DNA of 64,000 nt from Eubacterium maltosivorans (GTDB lineage Bacteria; Bacillota; Clostridia; Eubacteriales; Eubacteriaceae). Below, piece after piece: positions 7,716-17,480 of the stretch (within the stretch, counting starts at the first letter, position 1; every line of letters starts with the position of its first letter). The notes beneath the pieces were generated by a model. The model did no database searches. It saw only the letters and a program-made list of their open reading frames with translations, and was not told where the DNA came from. The stretch lies in the NCBI RefSeq assembly GCF_002441855.2, contig NZ_CP029487.1, forward strand, positions 1,922,001 through 1,986,000. Reading direction: 5' to 3'. The position numbers and the translations under genes were made by a program.

Positions 7716-10700
7716 TTATAAATAATATAAAATCGTTCCTCTGAATGAGGTCATTCCGCTTGGGTGCCATACGTATAAACCACCATCGGCTTGAAGCTTG
7801 ATTTGGAACCATCCATAGACACCACCGACGCCAGCTGAAAAAATTAGACCCGGTGGACGATAGCCCGCTGGAACGGTCAATATTTTAGTATGTGTGCCTG
7901 CGGCAACATTGCCGGTAAGCGAGAAGCTTAACAGACAAAATTTACCCATGCTGTTATAAACAATGTTGTTCAGTTCACCGGATGGCTTTGAAAACCCGCT
8001 GGCTACGGTGAAATTCACAATTTTTGTACATCCCTCGGCATAAACCTGTGGGGACTGCGCATTGCTCACGCCAATTCTAGCGGCGGCACTGGTTCCCATC
8101 CACACGCCATAATTGCTGCCTTCCCGCCCCATCTCAAACAGATTATAACCGCCCACATAGCCTTCGACAAAAGCCTTTGTTGTGGAGGCGTCCCCAGCTG
8201 CCAGGTGCAGGAGGTCTTTCCCAAGCACATTTAACGCCCCTGGACTCCATGTCTGGCCACTGACGGCTTTAAAAGCCACGGTCCCGACGAGCGATGCTGA
8301 AGCGTTTTTAACGGTCATGGACTGCGCGCCCTGCATGGTCAGCGTCCCGGTCATTGCAACGTTTCCGGCACTGTCTACCTTGAAATTCTTGGTGTCAATC
8401 GTGCCATTCGCTAGGTTGATTTTCATCCCGGCGCTGTTGGCAACGTAGTTTTTGGATGTAATGGCCGTACCATAGAACTTGTCTACGGTAATGGCCCCTG
8501 CTGCGATTTTGTCCGCGGTGATTTGTCCTGCTGCGATTTTGGCTGCGGTCACTGCGCCAGCTGCCAGCTGTGTCGCTGTGATGGCGTTGGCTGCGATCTG
8601 GGCTGCGGTGATGGTACCTGCTGCAATCTCATTGGCCGTGACGGCTTTCGCAGCGATTTTAGCTGTCGTGATGGCATTGGCGACAATCTTATCGGCCGTG
8701 ACAGCACCCACCGCCAACTTATCCGCTGTCACTGCGCCCGCCGCCAGTTTATCCGCGTTGACCGAACCCGCGGCAATAGTGCCTGCTGTAACCGCATTGG
8801 CGGCAATTTTGCCAGCGATAACCGAGTTAGCTGCCAGTTTGTCTGCATTGATCGCGCCTGTGGCAATGGTCGAAGCTGTCACCGCGTTGGCTGCGAGCTT
8901 GCCAGCAATGACCGACCCCGCCGCCAGTTTTTCGGCTGTTATGCTTTCAGCGCCGATTCTTGCCGCCGCTAAGTTGCCCGTTGTGATCTTGCCCGCGTCT
9001 AAGTTCGCGATCAGAGCGTTGGTTATGGCCGCATTCGCAATGGCGTTTGTGCCAAATGGCGCGGCTGTCCACTTACTGCCATCCCAACGGTAAATCCTGT
9101 TTCCATCATCGGTATCAAACCAGGTGTCTCCTGTTTTTCTTCCGGTGGTCGGTGGCTGTGCGGTCTGGTAGAAGACGGTATTTTTGCCATCCGCGCTGGT
9201 CTGGGCGGTGGCCGCTGCCTTTTTCGCCTGATCCGCAAACGTATAGGCGCTGTCGGCTTTGGTCTGGGCCGAAGCGGCTGCTTGAGCTGCTGCATTGGCC
9301 TTGTTCTGGGCTGTCGTAACGGCGGCTTGGGCGGCGGCGATTTCTTCCTCTGTGGCATCCACTCTGCCGGTAACCGCTGCCAGATTTTTTTCAGCGGCTT
9401 CCAGGTCTTTTGCGGCCTGGTCTGAGGCTGTCTTTGCCGCGTTGGCATTGCTCTGTGCTGTCTGTGCATCCTTCGCGGCCTGATCGGCTGCGGTTTTGGC
9501 TGCCGCCGCATTGGCTAAGGCGGTACTGGCGTTGCTGCCTGCCGTCGTGATACTGCTGTTTACGGCATCCGACAGGGCGCCCGAGCCAAAAGGACTGGCA
9601 GACCATTTTGTCCCGTCCCAAACATAGGCCTTATAGCCGTTTGCTGTATCAAACCAGGTATCGCCTTTCTTGTTGCCCGTAAGTCCGGGCTGGGTGTTCT
9701 GATAGTAAATCTTGTTCTTGCCGTCAGCGGTGGTTTGGGCCTGCTGTGCGGCACTAGCCGCCCCTGTGATCTGATCGTTGACCTGCTGCGCCAGCTTATC
9801 CCCTGTGATGGCCCCAGGGGCGATCTGCACCCCGTTGATGGTGCCGACGGTGATATTCGCCGCATTCAGGTTCACAACCTCGATCTGGGCAGCGTCCAGC
9901 CGCCCGGCGGTGATCTTATTCGCTGTTAAACCTACGATTTTCGCATCGGTAATACTACCGTCTGCAATCTGTGTCGTACCGATGACCCCTGTGCCGATCA
10001 TCGCGGTGGTAATACAGCCATTCTTAATGTTGGCAAGGTCAATGTCTGCCTTGCCGATCATGGCCGTGTCAATGTCAGCGATACCGGCTTTCAGGTTTGT
10101 AATATCCGCCGTGATGGCGGTCAGGTCCCCGATATGGGCCACGTCAATGATGGCTTTTCGAATATCGGCTGTGTCAGTTTCCAGCTCGGTAATCCGGGCC
10201 GTAGCGGCATTCAGATCGCCGATGCTGGCTTTGTCTGCCACCAGCACCTGGATTTCTGCGGTTTTGGCTCGCAGGGTTTCAACGGTGGCGGTGATGGCGG
10301 TCAGGTCTTTGATGTCCGCTTTATTTGCCACAAGCGTTTGAATCTCTGCATACTCTGTAAAGATTACTTTAAATTTAGCTGAAAGCCCAGCCCGTTCTGT
10401 AGTGCCGCTACTGTTCGCAGCAGAAATACTCTGACTTATGCTGGCAGATGTATGACCAAAGGTTGGTTGAACCGTAACTGCATCTCCTTCATAAACCTCC
10501 CGTATCTCCGTAACAATCTCAAAAAGCATATAGCCGCCATTTTCAGGATCATAAAAGGTGCAAATATCCCCCAAATCCCAAAGCTCACGGTAATCGATCG
10601 GGTTGGCCTCAAACTCGTAGCTTTCAGCCGCGGACATTTCAGCAAGTTTAACACGCCCTCTATCTGCCAGAGTGGTGTTGCTCTCCGATTCTTCTGATTC

Positions 10701-11528
10701 CTTTTCGACGTCTCTTGCATCAATGTATGTTTCCCATCGGTCATCCCCGGTTAGATCATCATTGATCGTTTCAATTTCCCGCTCTTCACCGTCTCCCTGC
10801 CCGGCAACGTAGGCCATGTTGGCCATTCCTTTTGCGGTATAGCTATACTTTCTTTTGGTTACTCGCCTGTTTTTCTTTGAAAACACATAACTATTTGGAT
10901 TATCTTCCGCATAACTTCGGTCAATTCCATCTAAAACTTCAAAAACAAGCAACTTATTTTCAGCATCTAATTTAACACTAATGCCAAGACCGGATTGAAG
11001 GGACAGCGCATTTAGTTCATCAGAAACACGTTTTAGTCGGCTCTGATACGTTAATTTTTCGCCTCGGTGCTTATTTTCTCCTAAAACAAGATGTGGAATT
11101 TTTCTCTTGTTATTTGTCGGGTTTACTGCTGAATCCCGAACAAGATCATACATAATATCCTCAACAGGTTTACTGTTCCAAATATAATAGCCGTTGTTGG
11201 CTGGGGGAGGAATTGTCCACCGTCCGAAAAGTTTGTATAAAAGCGAAAAACCTTTTATTGTGATGTCTTCAAGGCTGTTGACCCCATATCCATCTGTGTC
11301 GTCATTATGTTCTAAAATTATGCCGCTGCGATAAGGGTCGTTGTCCAGCATGATATAATTGCCTTGCTGAAACAGATCGGGTCGTTGTATTTTAGTATGA
11401 AGCTCAAATTCCCCAAAAGTCTCCCAACGACGTATAAAAATAAGCGAGGTATAATTTCTTACCTCGCCAATCATCTCCAAGTCTTTGTTAAAAAAGCGAA
11501 CGCTGGTTATTTTTTGTAAACCCGGCAT
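7716..11528 (-). CDS. tail tip/side-fibre protein, Gp37-like N-terminus, 1270 aa
   Basis: Residues 1 to about 380 match the siphovirus ReqiPepy6 Gp37-like/tail-endopeptidase region that docks on Dit (the start has RFFNKDLEMIGEV and a typical WETFGEFEL). Next comes a helical heptad zone, then two copies of a small domain containing GDTWFDT and WDGxKW (about 600-655 and 780-836). A long stretch of ten-residue repeats (about 840-1017) follows, probably forming a trimeric shaft. The C-terminus (about 1195-1270) carries the AGVGGVYGW module, likely the host-binding tip. The gene overlaps its upstream neighbour by 22 bases. Confidence 0.85.
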   Translation of the reverse strand: MPGLQKITSVRFFNKDLEMIGEVRNYTSLIFIRRWETFGEFELHTKIQRPDLFQQGNYIMLDNDPYRSGIILEHNDDTDGYGVNSLEDITIKGFSLLYKLFGRWTIPPPANNGYYIWNSKPVEDIMYDLVRDSAVNPTNNKRKIPHLVLGENKHRGEKLTYQSRLKRVSDELNALSLQSGLGISVKLDAENKLLVFEVLDGIDRSYAEDNPNSYVFSKKNRRVTKRKYSYTAKGMANMAYVAGQGDGEEREIETINDDLTGDDRWETYIDARDVEKESEESESNTTLADRGRVKLAEMSAAESYEFEANPIDYRELWDLGDICTFYDPENGGYMLFEIVTEIREVYEGDAVTVQPTFGHTSASISQSISAANSSGTTERAGLSAKFKVIFTEYAEIQTLVANKADIKDLTAITATVETLRAKTAEIQVLVADKASIGDLNAATARITELETDTADIRKAIIDVAHIGDLTAITADITNLKAGIADIDTAMIGKADIDLANIKNGCITTAMIGTGVIGTTQIADGSITDAKIVGLTANKITAGRLDAAQIEVVNLNAANITVGTINGVQIAPGAITGDKLAQQVNDQITGAASAAQQAQTTADGKNKIYYQNTQPGLTGNKKGDTWFDTANGYKAYVWDGTKWSASPFGSGALSDAVNSSITTAGSNASTALANAAAAKTAADQAAKDAQTAQSNANAAKTASDQAAKDLEAAEKNLAAVTGRVDATEEEIAAAQAAVTTAQNKANAAAQAAASAQTKADSAYTFADQAKKAAATAQTSADGKNTVFYQTAQPPTTGRKTGDTWFDTDDGNRIYRWDGSKWTAAPFGTNAIANAAITNALIANLDAGKITTGNLAAARIGAESITAEKLAAGSVIAGKLAANAVTASTIATGAINADKLAANSVIAGKIAANAVTAGTIAAGSVNADKLAAGAVTADKLAVGAVTADKIVANAITTAKIAAKAVTANEIAAGTITAAQIAANAITATQLAAGAVTAAKIAAGQITADKIAAGAITVDKFYGTAITSKNYVANSAGMKINLANGTIDTKNFKVDSAGNVAMTGTLTMQGAQSMTVKNASASLVGTVAFKAVSGQTWSPGALNVLGKDLLHLAAGDASTTKAFVEGYVGGYNLFEMGREGSNYGVWMGTSAAARIGVSNAQSPQVYAEGCTKIVNFTVASGFSKPSGELNNIVYNSMGKFCLLSFSLTGNVAAGTHTKILTVPAGYRPPGLIFSAGVGGVYGWFQIKLQADGGLYVWHPSGMTSFRGTILYYL
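8479..9010 (-). repeat. 30-bp coding repeats, decapeptide shaft of the tail protein
   Basis: About 17 degenerate tandem copies of a unit encoding (I/L)AAGAVTADK and variants. The period of ten residues with Ala-Gly-rich turns fits a fibrous beta-structured shaft. Such repeats are prone to recombination, so copy number may vary between isolates. Confidence 0.85.
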
Positions 11529-12136
11529 AAGGCACCCGCCTCCGCTTCGTCCGGAAAGCTTTCGCCTTCGTTAATCTCAAAAATCTTCCGCCATCCGGTG
11601 CCCTGCTGGGTTCGGAACCATTTTTCCACGACCTCCTGGAAGTTCTGAAACCAAGTGTTCATCTCCGTGGGATTTCTTGGCCCCATGCCACCGCAGAGGG
11701 CTTTATAGGGACGTTCATCCAACACTGTGATGGCGCCGGTCAATCCCACCTTTAGTTGTGCAAGAGATAGTTCATAGCGCACACCATCCCGCTGCAGTGT
11801 AGGTGGCTGTGGACTGCTGGCCTCTGTGCCCTGCTTGAGCACCACCAGGCAGTTCATAGCGCTGTAGTCCAGGCGGACCACAACGCGGTCAATGCGCATA
11901 TAGTTCGTAGGTTTGGGCACTGTCAACGTCTTTGGGGTGGTCAATTCGTTAAAAATACCGCAGACATTTGCGTATCCCGGCGCAACCGAAACATTGCCGC
12001 TGCCCGCAGTGACCTTATAGCTCATGGTGCCGTCTTCCTCGACCCGGATGCCGGACATAAAGCTGTTCTTGTAATAAGCCGTCAAGTCATCTTGAGTGTA
12101 TTCTTTTTCGTTAAAAAAGCCGCTTCTTTCTGCCAT
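11507..12136 (-). CDS. phage structural protein, tail/baseplate
   Basis: A 209-residue protein beginning MAERSGFFNEKEYTQDDL, as in baseplate-associated proteins placed between Dit and the fibre in Firmicute siphophages. A beta-rich middle (VTAGSGNVSVAPGYANVCG) and a helical C-terminus with several Trp follow. No enzyme motif is seen. It probably builds the baseplate or fibre collar. Confidence 0.6.
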   Translation of the reverse strand: MAERSGFFNEKEYTQDDLTAYYKNSFMSGIRVEEDGTMSYKVTAGSGNVSVAPGYANVCGIFNELTTPKTLTVPKPTNYMRIDRVVVRLDYSAMNCLVVLKQGTEASSPQPPTLQRDGVRYELSLAQLKVGLTGAITVLDERPYKALCGGMGPRNPTEMNTWFQNFQEVVEKWFRTQQGTGWRKIFEINEGESFPDEAEAGALCRVYKK

Positions 12137-12153
12137 TTGTTTTCCTCCTTCTG

Positions 12154-13002
12154 TTAGATTCCCAGGTATCGGCGTTTATACCGGACTTCTACTGCGTTTG
12201 TCATATCACTTCTCCCGCTACTGTATTTTAAAACATTATCACCTAGTGCCAGGGTCATATCCAGCGCACTTCTAAGATTAATGTAATTGTATGCATTGGT
12301 CCTAACACCGTTTCTTTCTATTTCGATATATTCTTTTCCATATTCTGTACTAATATACAACGTTTCATTATCTTGTAAAGCTTTATTAACAGCTACAAAT
12401 TCTCCTGTTGTGATATTTTCAATTTTTGGTTTATCTGCTGGTCCTTTGAACAAAATCGTTACCGGCACCGCTTCGTGTCCATCGTTATAAACTTTGGCAG
12501 TCGGTGCACCTCGATGTGCTAGAGAGAAAGGTACCGAAAAAGGGAATCTTAAGCCCCCTTCCCAACTTGTCAGTTCAATACGGGAATCTGCAATATCTGT
12601 AAGGTATGGATCGTCACAATATAGATAAATCGAAAAGGGTTGAAATATCCAGCTGTTTTGATATGTGAATTTTACCTTTTCAACAATTCCTTCAATTTTC
12701 CGTTCAAAATTCGCTTGCTTACAGAATAGTGTCCCTTTTTCTTTTTGACGGAGCGCGCGGAGCAACCCTTCTTTTCTTTCTTCCAGCTCAAAAGCATTAT
12801 CTGCTTGTATTCTTCCTGTAATAATTGGCGTGCGCGGCACAAGATTTACAGCTTGAATGCTCACCCCATCTTGACCGTAGCCCTTGCTGGTGTTTTTTTC
12901 AATATCAGCCATATCGAAGCCCTCATACTCTGTAAGAATATAAGGGCTGTTTGAACCAATTTTAATGGTATCGCCTCGGATATTTTCATATATAAACTCC
13001 AT
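12154..13002 (-). CDS. distal tail protein (Dit), Sipho_tail family
   Basis: A 282-residue protein with the early glycine-rich turn and the NLVPRTPIITGRI strand of Sipho_tail proteins, followed by a galectin-like C-terminal half. Dit forms the hexameric hub between tail tube and receptor-binding apparatus. The position directly after the tape measure gene is standard. Base use is more AT-rich than in its neighbours. Confidence 0.85.
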   Translation of the reverse strand: MEFIYENIRGDTIKIGSNSPYILTEYEGFDMADIEKNTSKGYGQDGVSIQAVNLVPRTPIITGRIQADNAFELEERKEGLLRALRQKEKGTLFCKQANFERKIEGIVEKVKFTYQNSWIFQPFSIYLYCDDPYLTDIADSRIELTSWEGGLRFPFSVPFSLAHRGAPTAKVYNDGHEAVPVTILFKGPADKPKIENITTGEFVAVNKALQDNETLYISTEYGKEYIEIERNGVRTNAYNYINLRSALDMTLALGDNVLKYSSGRSDMTNAVEVRYKRRYLGI

Positions 13003-13011
13003 AACATTCTC

Positions 13012-15828
13012 CTACTTTGCAAACTCGCGCATAAGATTTTCAAATTGTCGGGCTTGTTCTGCTGGCGATTTGACAGGTTCATTATAATTAATCGTCACTC
13101 CTAAAAACGGGAGCATGGCAGTTATTTTTTCAAGGGCTTTTAATATACCATCATTGCTTTCTGCAACTGCCATCCTGACATAATCCTGCAACACAGAGAT
13201 CGGGGCTACTGCTTCCGGCCCGGCTTCCCCGCCGCCAAGCAGTTTATTACCGTTGGCGCCAAAGATGGTCGGCTTGGTTAAGATCCCGCCCTTGGCGTAC
13301 CAGTCCACCGAAAAATGCGGAATAGATGGCGGGTTCAGGCTGAAATTCCCGTTAACTGAAAAATGCGGTAATTTAATTTTTGGAAAAGGTAATTCACCGC
13401 TTAAAATATCTTTTATATTTCCGAAAAATTCTCTCACCCGATCCACAACGTTCTGCACCGGGCTGATCACCGCGTCCTTGATGGCGTTGAACTTATCGCG
13501 CACCACATTGTACGCGTTGACCAGCTTTTCCTGAATCCCGCCGGGCAGCATGTTCCAAATATTCATGAGGTTGTTTTTCATGCCTTCGGTATCGCCTTTC
13601 ATAAAGGAGGTCAGCGCGCCCCAGAGGCTGCTGTTCACTTCCTTGGCTGCACTCGTGGCGGTTTGAACCCCCTGGCACATTTCCGACCATTTACTTTGAA
13701 CACTTTCTTTGACACCACTTGCCCAGTTGCTCAGGCTTTCGCCCCAGCCTTGTATGGTGCCTTGGGCGTTGCTGATCCAGCTGCTGGCCGTGTCGCTGAT
13801 TCCCTTCCAGGTCTCTCCCCACCAACTGCTGAGCTGTCCAATTTTTTCGCTGAACCAGTCACAGATAGAACCCCAGTTTTGGATAATGAGGATCACCGCT
13901 GTAATGGCCGCGACAATGGCTAACACCACCCCGATAATCGGCAGCAGCGATGTCGAAAGGGCGCCAAAACCAATGGATGCGCCGCCAGCTGCTGCACCTG
14001 CAACGCCAAGTCCTCCGCCCAAAGTTGTCAAAACAATGCCAAAGGATGCGACTAAAGGCATCAAAAGTGTAAACAAAGCCAAAGCTCCGCCCAGAACAAC
14101 AATAAAGGTCTGTATGGGCCCGGGCAGATTTGCAAACCATTCAGCCACCTTTGAGAGCATCTCCAACAACGGTTGAAAAACAATCATCAGTTTTTCACCG
14201 ATCTCGCCCAGGGCTGTCTTTAGGGTATTTAAGCTTCCCTGCCATTTTTCACCGGGTGAGCGCGCATCCATTTCATCCGCTTTTCCGTTCACATCGGTAA
14301 AGGCGTCGCCAATATCAAAAAGCGCCACGGACGCGTCAATCCCTAAATCTTCAAATTGGGAGGACAAAGCGGATAAAGCGGCCTGCTGTTCGGTCGGGGT
14401 CATCTGCTGGAGATCGGCGCCAATGCTGGCCGCCACATCGGCAACCGTGGCCTGGCCGTTTTTCCATTCCTGGAAGGTGTCTTGAGTGGCCTGCGAAAAA
14501 TTCCCCATGTTGGCTTCAAAGGTCCCGTCACCTAAACGGATCTGTAATTCTTTTACAGCGTCGGCAACCTTATCCGTGTTCATGGCGCCGCCATCCATGC
14601 CGTTTTTTAGAATCTGAAGCATCTGCTCAGCGCTGAATCCTGCTTCCTCAAAAAGCGGCGAATACTCGTTCAGGGTATCCATAAAGTCATCGCTGGCATT
14701 CAGATTGTTCTGATAGCCAGCGGTCACTAAATTCATGGCCTCCTCGGCGGTCAGGCCAAAAGCATTCATAAGCTGCTTCGTGCCTCGGACATTCTCCTGC
14801 ATGTCGGTGCCGGTCCGAGTTGACAGTGTTAGAAGTTGGTTGGTCAGGTTCGTCAAGTCGGTGTCGTTGAGGTCTTTAAAATTCTGTCTGGTCAAAACAA
14901 CGGCTTGGGTAGCCTCTTCCACGGAGTCGGTAATGCCTTCCTTAAACACGCTTTTTACCACGCCATTTAACGCCTCGGCTTCATCCGCCGTCAAGCCCAG
15001 ATTTGCCTGTAGACTTTGCTGGCTGTTCCCAAATTCCATGGCGGTTTCCATGGCGTTTTTACCGATATCAATAATCTTGTCTCCGACGCCGGAGAGCTGA
15101 TCGGCGGCATCCATCAGAGCCTGTCCTTTCAATGTCTCGCCCATATCCTCCAGCTGTTCGCTGGTGTCATTGGCGCTTTCTGAAAGTTTGCTCAGATCCT
15201 GACGGACATTATCAATGCTGTTGCCATCATCCACCTGGTCCAGTGCTGTTTTCATTTTGCCCAGATCCGCATCGGATCCCAGGGCGGCCTTGCCGATTTT
15301 GTTGATGGCGGCGTCCAGCTGGTCCGCGCTGGCGGTTCCGTTTCGGATGGCGTTCACGGTTCGGGTGCCCAGCACATCCGCAAAGTCCTCCACACTGGAA
15401 TCCGTTGCCTTAAACAAGGTTTCCAGGCGTTTGGTGTTGGTAGCCAGACGCTCCTGTTCGGAGACCATTGCGGTAACCTGGTTAATATAGCCGTTTAGCG
15501 CGCTTTCGGTCGCTTCGATTTCCCGCTTGAACCCACGGTACTGTTCCGCGCCGATTTCACCGCTTTTAAACTGGGCTTCAACCTGGCTTTCAGCGCTTTT
15601 AAGCTGGCTGAGCTTTTCCGTGGTAATGGCAATCTGATCACTCAACAGCTTTTGTTTTTGGGCGATCAATTCTGTATTCCCTGGATCAAATTTCAGCAGC
15701 CGTTCAACGTCTTTCAGCTCACTGCCGACTTTGGCAGCACGGTCGTTGACACTCTTCAATGCTTTATCAAGGCCTTTGGTCTCGCCGTTAAATTCAATAC
15801 TAATCCCTTTTATCCGGCTTCCTGCCAT
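13012..15828 (-). CDS. tail tape measure protein, 938 aa
   Basis: A coiled-coil N-terminus (LKSVNDRAAKVGSELKDVERLL) is followed by a helical body, a hydrophobic segment cluster (about 565-665, with LGGALALFTLLMPLVASFG) and a C-terminal helical domain. This is the organisation of siphovirus tape measure proteins. It sets tail length and takes part in DNA ejection. By the usual 1.5 Å per residue the tail would be about 140 nm. No lytic domain is visible. Confidence 0.92.
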   Translation of the reverse strand: MAGSRIKGISIEFNGETKGLDKALKSVNDRAAKVGSELKDVERLLKFDPGNTELIAQKQKLLSDQIAITTEKLSQLKSAESQVEAQFKSGEIGAEQYRGFKREIEATESALNGYINQVTAMVSEQERLATNTKRLETLFKATDSSVEDFADVLGTRTVNAIRNGTASADQLDAAINKIGKAALGSDADLGKMKTALDQVDDGNSIDNVRQDLSKLSESANDTSEQLEDMGETLKGQALMDAADQLSGVGDKIIDIGKNAMETAMEFGNSQQSLQANLGLTADEAEALNGVVKSVFKEGITDSVEEATQAVVLTRQNFKDLNDTDLTNLTNQLLTLSTRTGTDMQENVRGTKQLMNAFGLTAEEAMNLVTAGYQNNLNASDDFMDTLNEYSPLFEEAGFSAEQMLQILKNGMDGGAMNTDKVADAVKELQIRLGDGTFEANMGNFSQATQDTFQEWKNGQATVADVAASIGADLQQMTPTEQQAALSALSSQFEDLGIDASVALFDIGDAFTDVNGKADEMDARSPGEKWQGSLNTLKTALGEIGEKLMIVFQPLLEMLSKVAEWFANLPGPIQTFIVVLGGALALFTLLMPLVASFGIVLTTLGGGLGVAGAAAGGASIGFGALSTSLLPIIGVVLAIVAAITAVILIIQNWGSICDWFSEKIGQLSSWWGETWKGISDTASSWISNAQGTIQGWGESLSNWASGVKESVQSKWSEMCQGVQTATSAAKEVNSSLWGALTSFMKGDTEGMKNNLMNIWNMLPGGIQEKLVNAYNVVRDKFNAIKDAVISPVQNVVDRVREFFGNIKDILSGELPFPKIKLPHFSVNGNFSLNPPSIPHFSVDWYAKGGILTKPTIFGANGNKLLGGGEAGPEAVAPISVLQDYVRMAVAESNDGILKALEKITAMLPFLGVTINYNEPVKSPAEQARQFENLMREFAK

Positions 15829-15843
15829 AGCTGTCCCTCCCTT

Positions 15844-16538
15844 CTAAAACCGGTCAAAATCGGCCTGTGTCGCTTTGCGCACTTTTTTCTTTTTCTCTTT
15901 TTCCGGCTTGTTGTTTTCAATGAATTCATAAACATAGTCCATGCACATGCCGATGGTCATACCTTCCATGTCCTCAGCATCAATGCCGACCTGCTTGCAC
16001 AGGTATAAAAAAGACTCAGTGGTTAATGGTTCTTCACCAGCGCTGGCATCGTCGATTTTTTTTTAGATTCAATGCTGTGGCCGATGAGCTCCACCGCATC
16101 GGTGAGGATGTCCATGAGCGGGAAAGTGTCAAAGCCCTCCAGCCAGGTTTCCGGATCCGGCAAGCTTTTATCTGCGGTTTTGGCTAAGGTCCAGACAATG
16201 TTATAAAGCGGCTCAAAGTCCAGTCGGTCCAAAGCTTCCCAGGACATGGCCTCAAGATCAAGCACGTCTGCCGCTTTTGTCTCTTCTGTGGTGGCTTCTT
16301 TGCCGCCTTCCGCTTCTTTTGTTTCCGCCTTGGCGTCTTCAGTAACCACTTCCGCCGCCGGGTTCACAACATCCTCGTTGAAATCCGGCGTTCCCGGCAT
16401 GTTTGCGCCAATAGATTTCACCAGTTTGAACAGTTCGGCAAAGTAGTCTTTCCCGAACTGCTTTTTGTATTTCATGGGCGTGGCCGCATTGGATTCCAGC
16501 AGCACCTGTTTCCCGTCAATCTCTACAATTTTCTGCAT
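15844..16538 (-). CDS. tail assembly chaperone gpGT, made by -1 frameshift
   Basis: The 161 codons of gpG up to the slippery run are joined in the -1 frame to 70 more codons beginning IDDASAGEEP and ending FDRF, giving 231 residues. The second frame has no start of its own and fills the gap before the tape measure gene, as in lambda and most siphophages. gpG coats the tape measure protein and gpGT recruits tail tube subunits. Confidence 0.85.
16023..16538 (-). CDS. tail assembly chaperone gpG
   Basis: The 171-residue unshifted product. Its N-terminal half resembles siphovirus tail chaperones. A low-complexity Ala/Glu/Lys insert (about 61-92) interrupts it and looks like a flexible linker. 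The 3' end carries nine A in a row, the frameshift site. It lies between the tail tube and tape measure genes. Confidence 0.85.
   Translation of the reverse strand: MQKIVEIDGKQVLLESNAATPMKYKKQFGKDYFAELFKLVKSIGANMPGTPDFNEDVVNPAAEVVTEDAKAETKEAEGGKEATTEETKAADVLDLEAMSWEALDRLDFEPLYNIVWTLAKTADKSLPDPETWLEGFDTFPLMDILTDAVELIGHSIESKKKSTMPALVKNH
16042..16064 (-). other. programmed -1 frameshift site, A9 run
   Basis: The codons TCT AAA AAA AAA contain an A AAA AAA heptamer, among the most efficient -1 slippery sequences. A palindrome (CCAGCGCTGG) lies a few bases downstream and may act as a weak stimulator. Confidence 0.8.
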
Positions 16539-16548
16539 GGCCTACTCC

Positions 16549-17145
16549 TTAGGATCCTGACGGCGGCGTAACCGCCTTTTCATAAACTTTTTCGTACCAT
16601 GCATCATAAATAGCGGCCGGTGTTCCCTGGGTCGTTTTGGTCTTCACATTCCGGTCAGACGGTCTTGCACTGGCCACAAAGCTCAGTTCGCTGGTGCCGG
16701 GTTCAACGGAATCGGTGCTGGTGCTGGAAGAAACCGTTGGCCGGCTGGCTTTGCAGTTGTAGAGCACGTGGCGGGTAGCCTTGATATCATTGTCAAATTC
16801 AAACAGCAGCGCAAAGCCTTTCGGTTTGGCGCCCTGGACTTCGGTAACCACCTGGTCGGTTTCGTCGATCACCTCACCCAGACACTCGGTCGCAAAAGCG
16901 GTGGGAATATTGGCTAGTGTAAAGGTGCCATCATACCCCTGGTTATTCGGCGCGCTGAAATACAGCATGTCATCTGCGTAAAATTCAATCATATCGCCTC
17001 GGGGCTCCAAGGTCAGCTCAACGGATCCAGGAAGCCGGATCGGGGTACCATAGGTGAAGGCGCCGTCCTCGGCTTCGGTGATGGTGGCAAAATAGGCGTT
17101 TTTAAGCCCGTAGTTGACTTTCTGTTCTTTGGGTGTGTTTGGCAT
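16549..17145 (-). CDS. major tail (tube) protein, phi13 family
   Basis: A 198-residue protein starting MPNTPKEQKVNYGLKNAYFA, typical of the phi13-type major tail proteins (TIGR01603). It polymerises into the hexameric tail tube around the tape measure protein. AAGGAG precedes the ATG. The SSSTSTDS segment is likely a surface loop. Confidence 0.85.
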   Translation of the reverse strand: MPNTPKEQKVNYGLKNAYFATITEAEDGAFTYGTPIRLPGSVELTLEPRGDMIEFYADDMLYFSAPNNQGYDGTFTLANIPTAFATECLGEVIDETDQVVTEVQGAKPKGFALLFEFDNDIKATRHVLYNCKASRPTVSSSTSTDSVEPGTSELSFVASARPSDRNVKTKTTQGTPAAIYDAWYEKVYEKAVTPPSGS

Positions 17146-17147
17146 AA

Positions 17148-17480
17148 TTATTCACTCCTTTTCAAAATTTCAAATTCATAGCCTCGCAGGTACATCTGCT
17201 CGGACTCCAGATAGCTTTCATAGGTGGTGTAGGCGATGTCGTTGTGGTCCATGACCGTTTCCAGTTTTTCCTCAATGGCCGGATCTTTCCGGTCCGTGTA
17301 GAGTTCAACGGTTACGCCGGTCACTTGCTGGTAAACGCGGTTGTCCGCATAGAAAGGATCGCTGCTGTCCTCGTAGTAAATCAGATAAGGCAGCGGCGGC
17401 ACCTCGCCCACTTCCCAATGATGGTACGCCACGGGCATGCCCGTCGTTTTTAAAAGAACTTCTAATGCTTGTAATGTCAT
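17148..17480 (-). CDS. tail terminator/completion protein
   Basis: A 110-residue protein with the YYEDSSDPFYADNRVY motif seen in Firmicute phage tail completion proteins (SPP1 gp17-like). It lies between the HK97 gp10-like gene and the tail tube gene, where the terminator is expected. It stops tail tube growth and joins tail to head. Confidence 0.7.
   Translation of the reverse strand: MTLQALEVLLKTTGMPVAYHHWEVGEVPPLPYLIYYEDSSDPFYADNRVYQQVTGVTVELYTDRKDPAIEEKLETVMDHNDIAYTTYESYLESEQMYLRGYEFEILKRSE

Noticed and set aside
8479-9093. Long plus-strand Ala/Val-rich frames and an array of 30-bp repeats, superficially like CRISPR
   Set aside because: They are the reverse of the decapeptide shaft repeats of the tail protein. 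The units are degenerate with no unique spacers and no cas genes are near.
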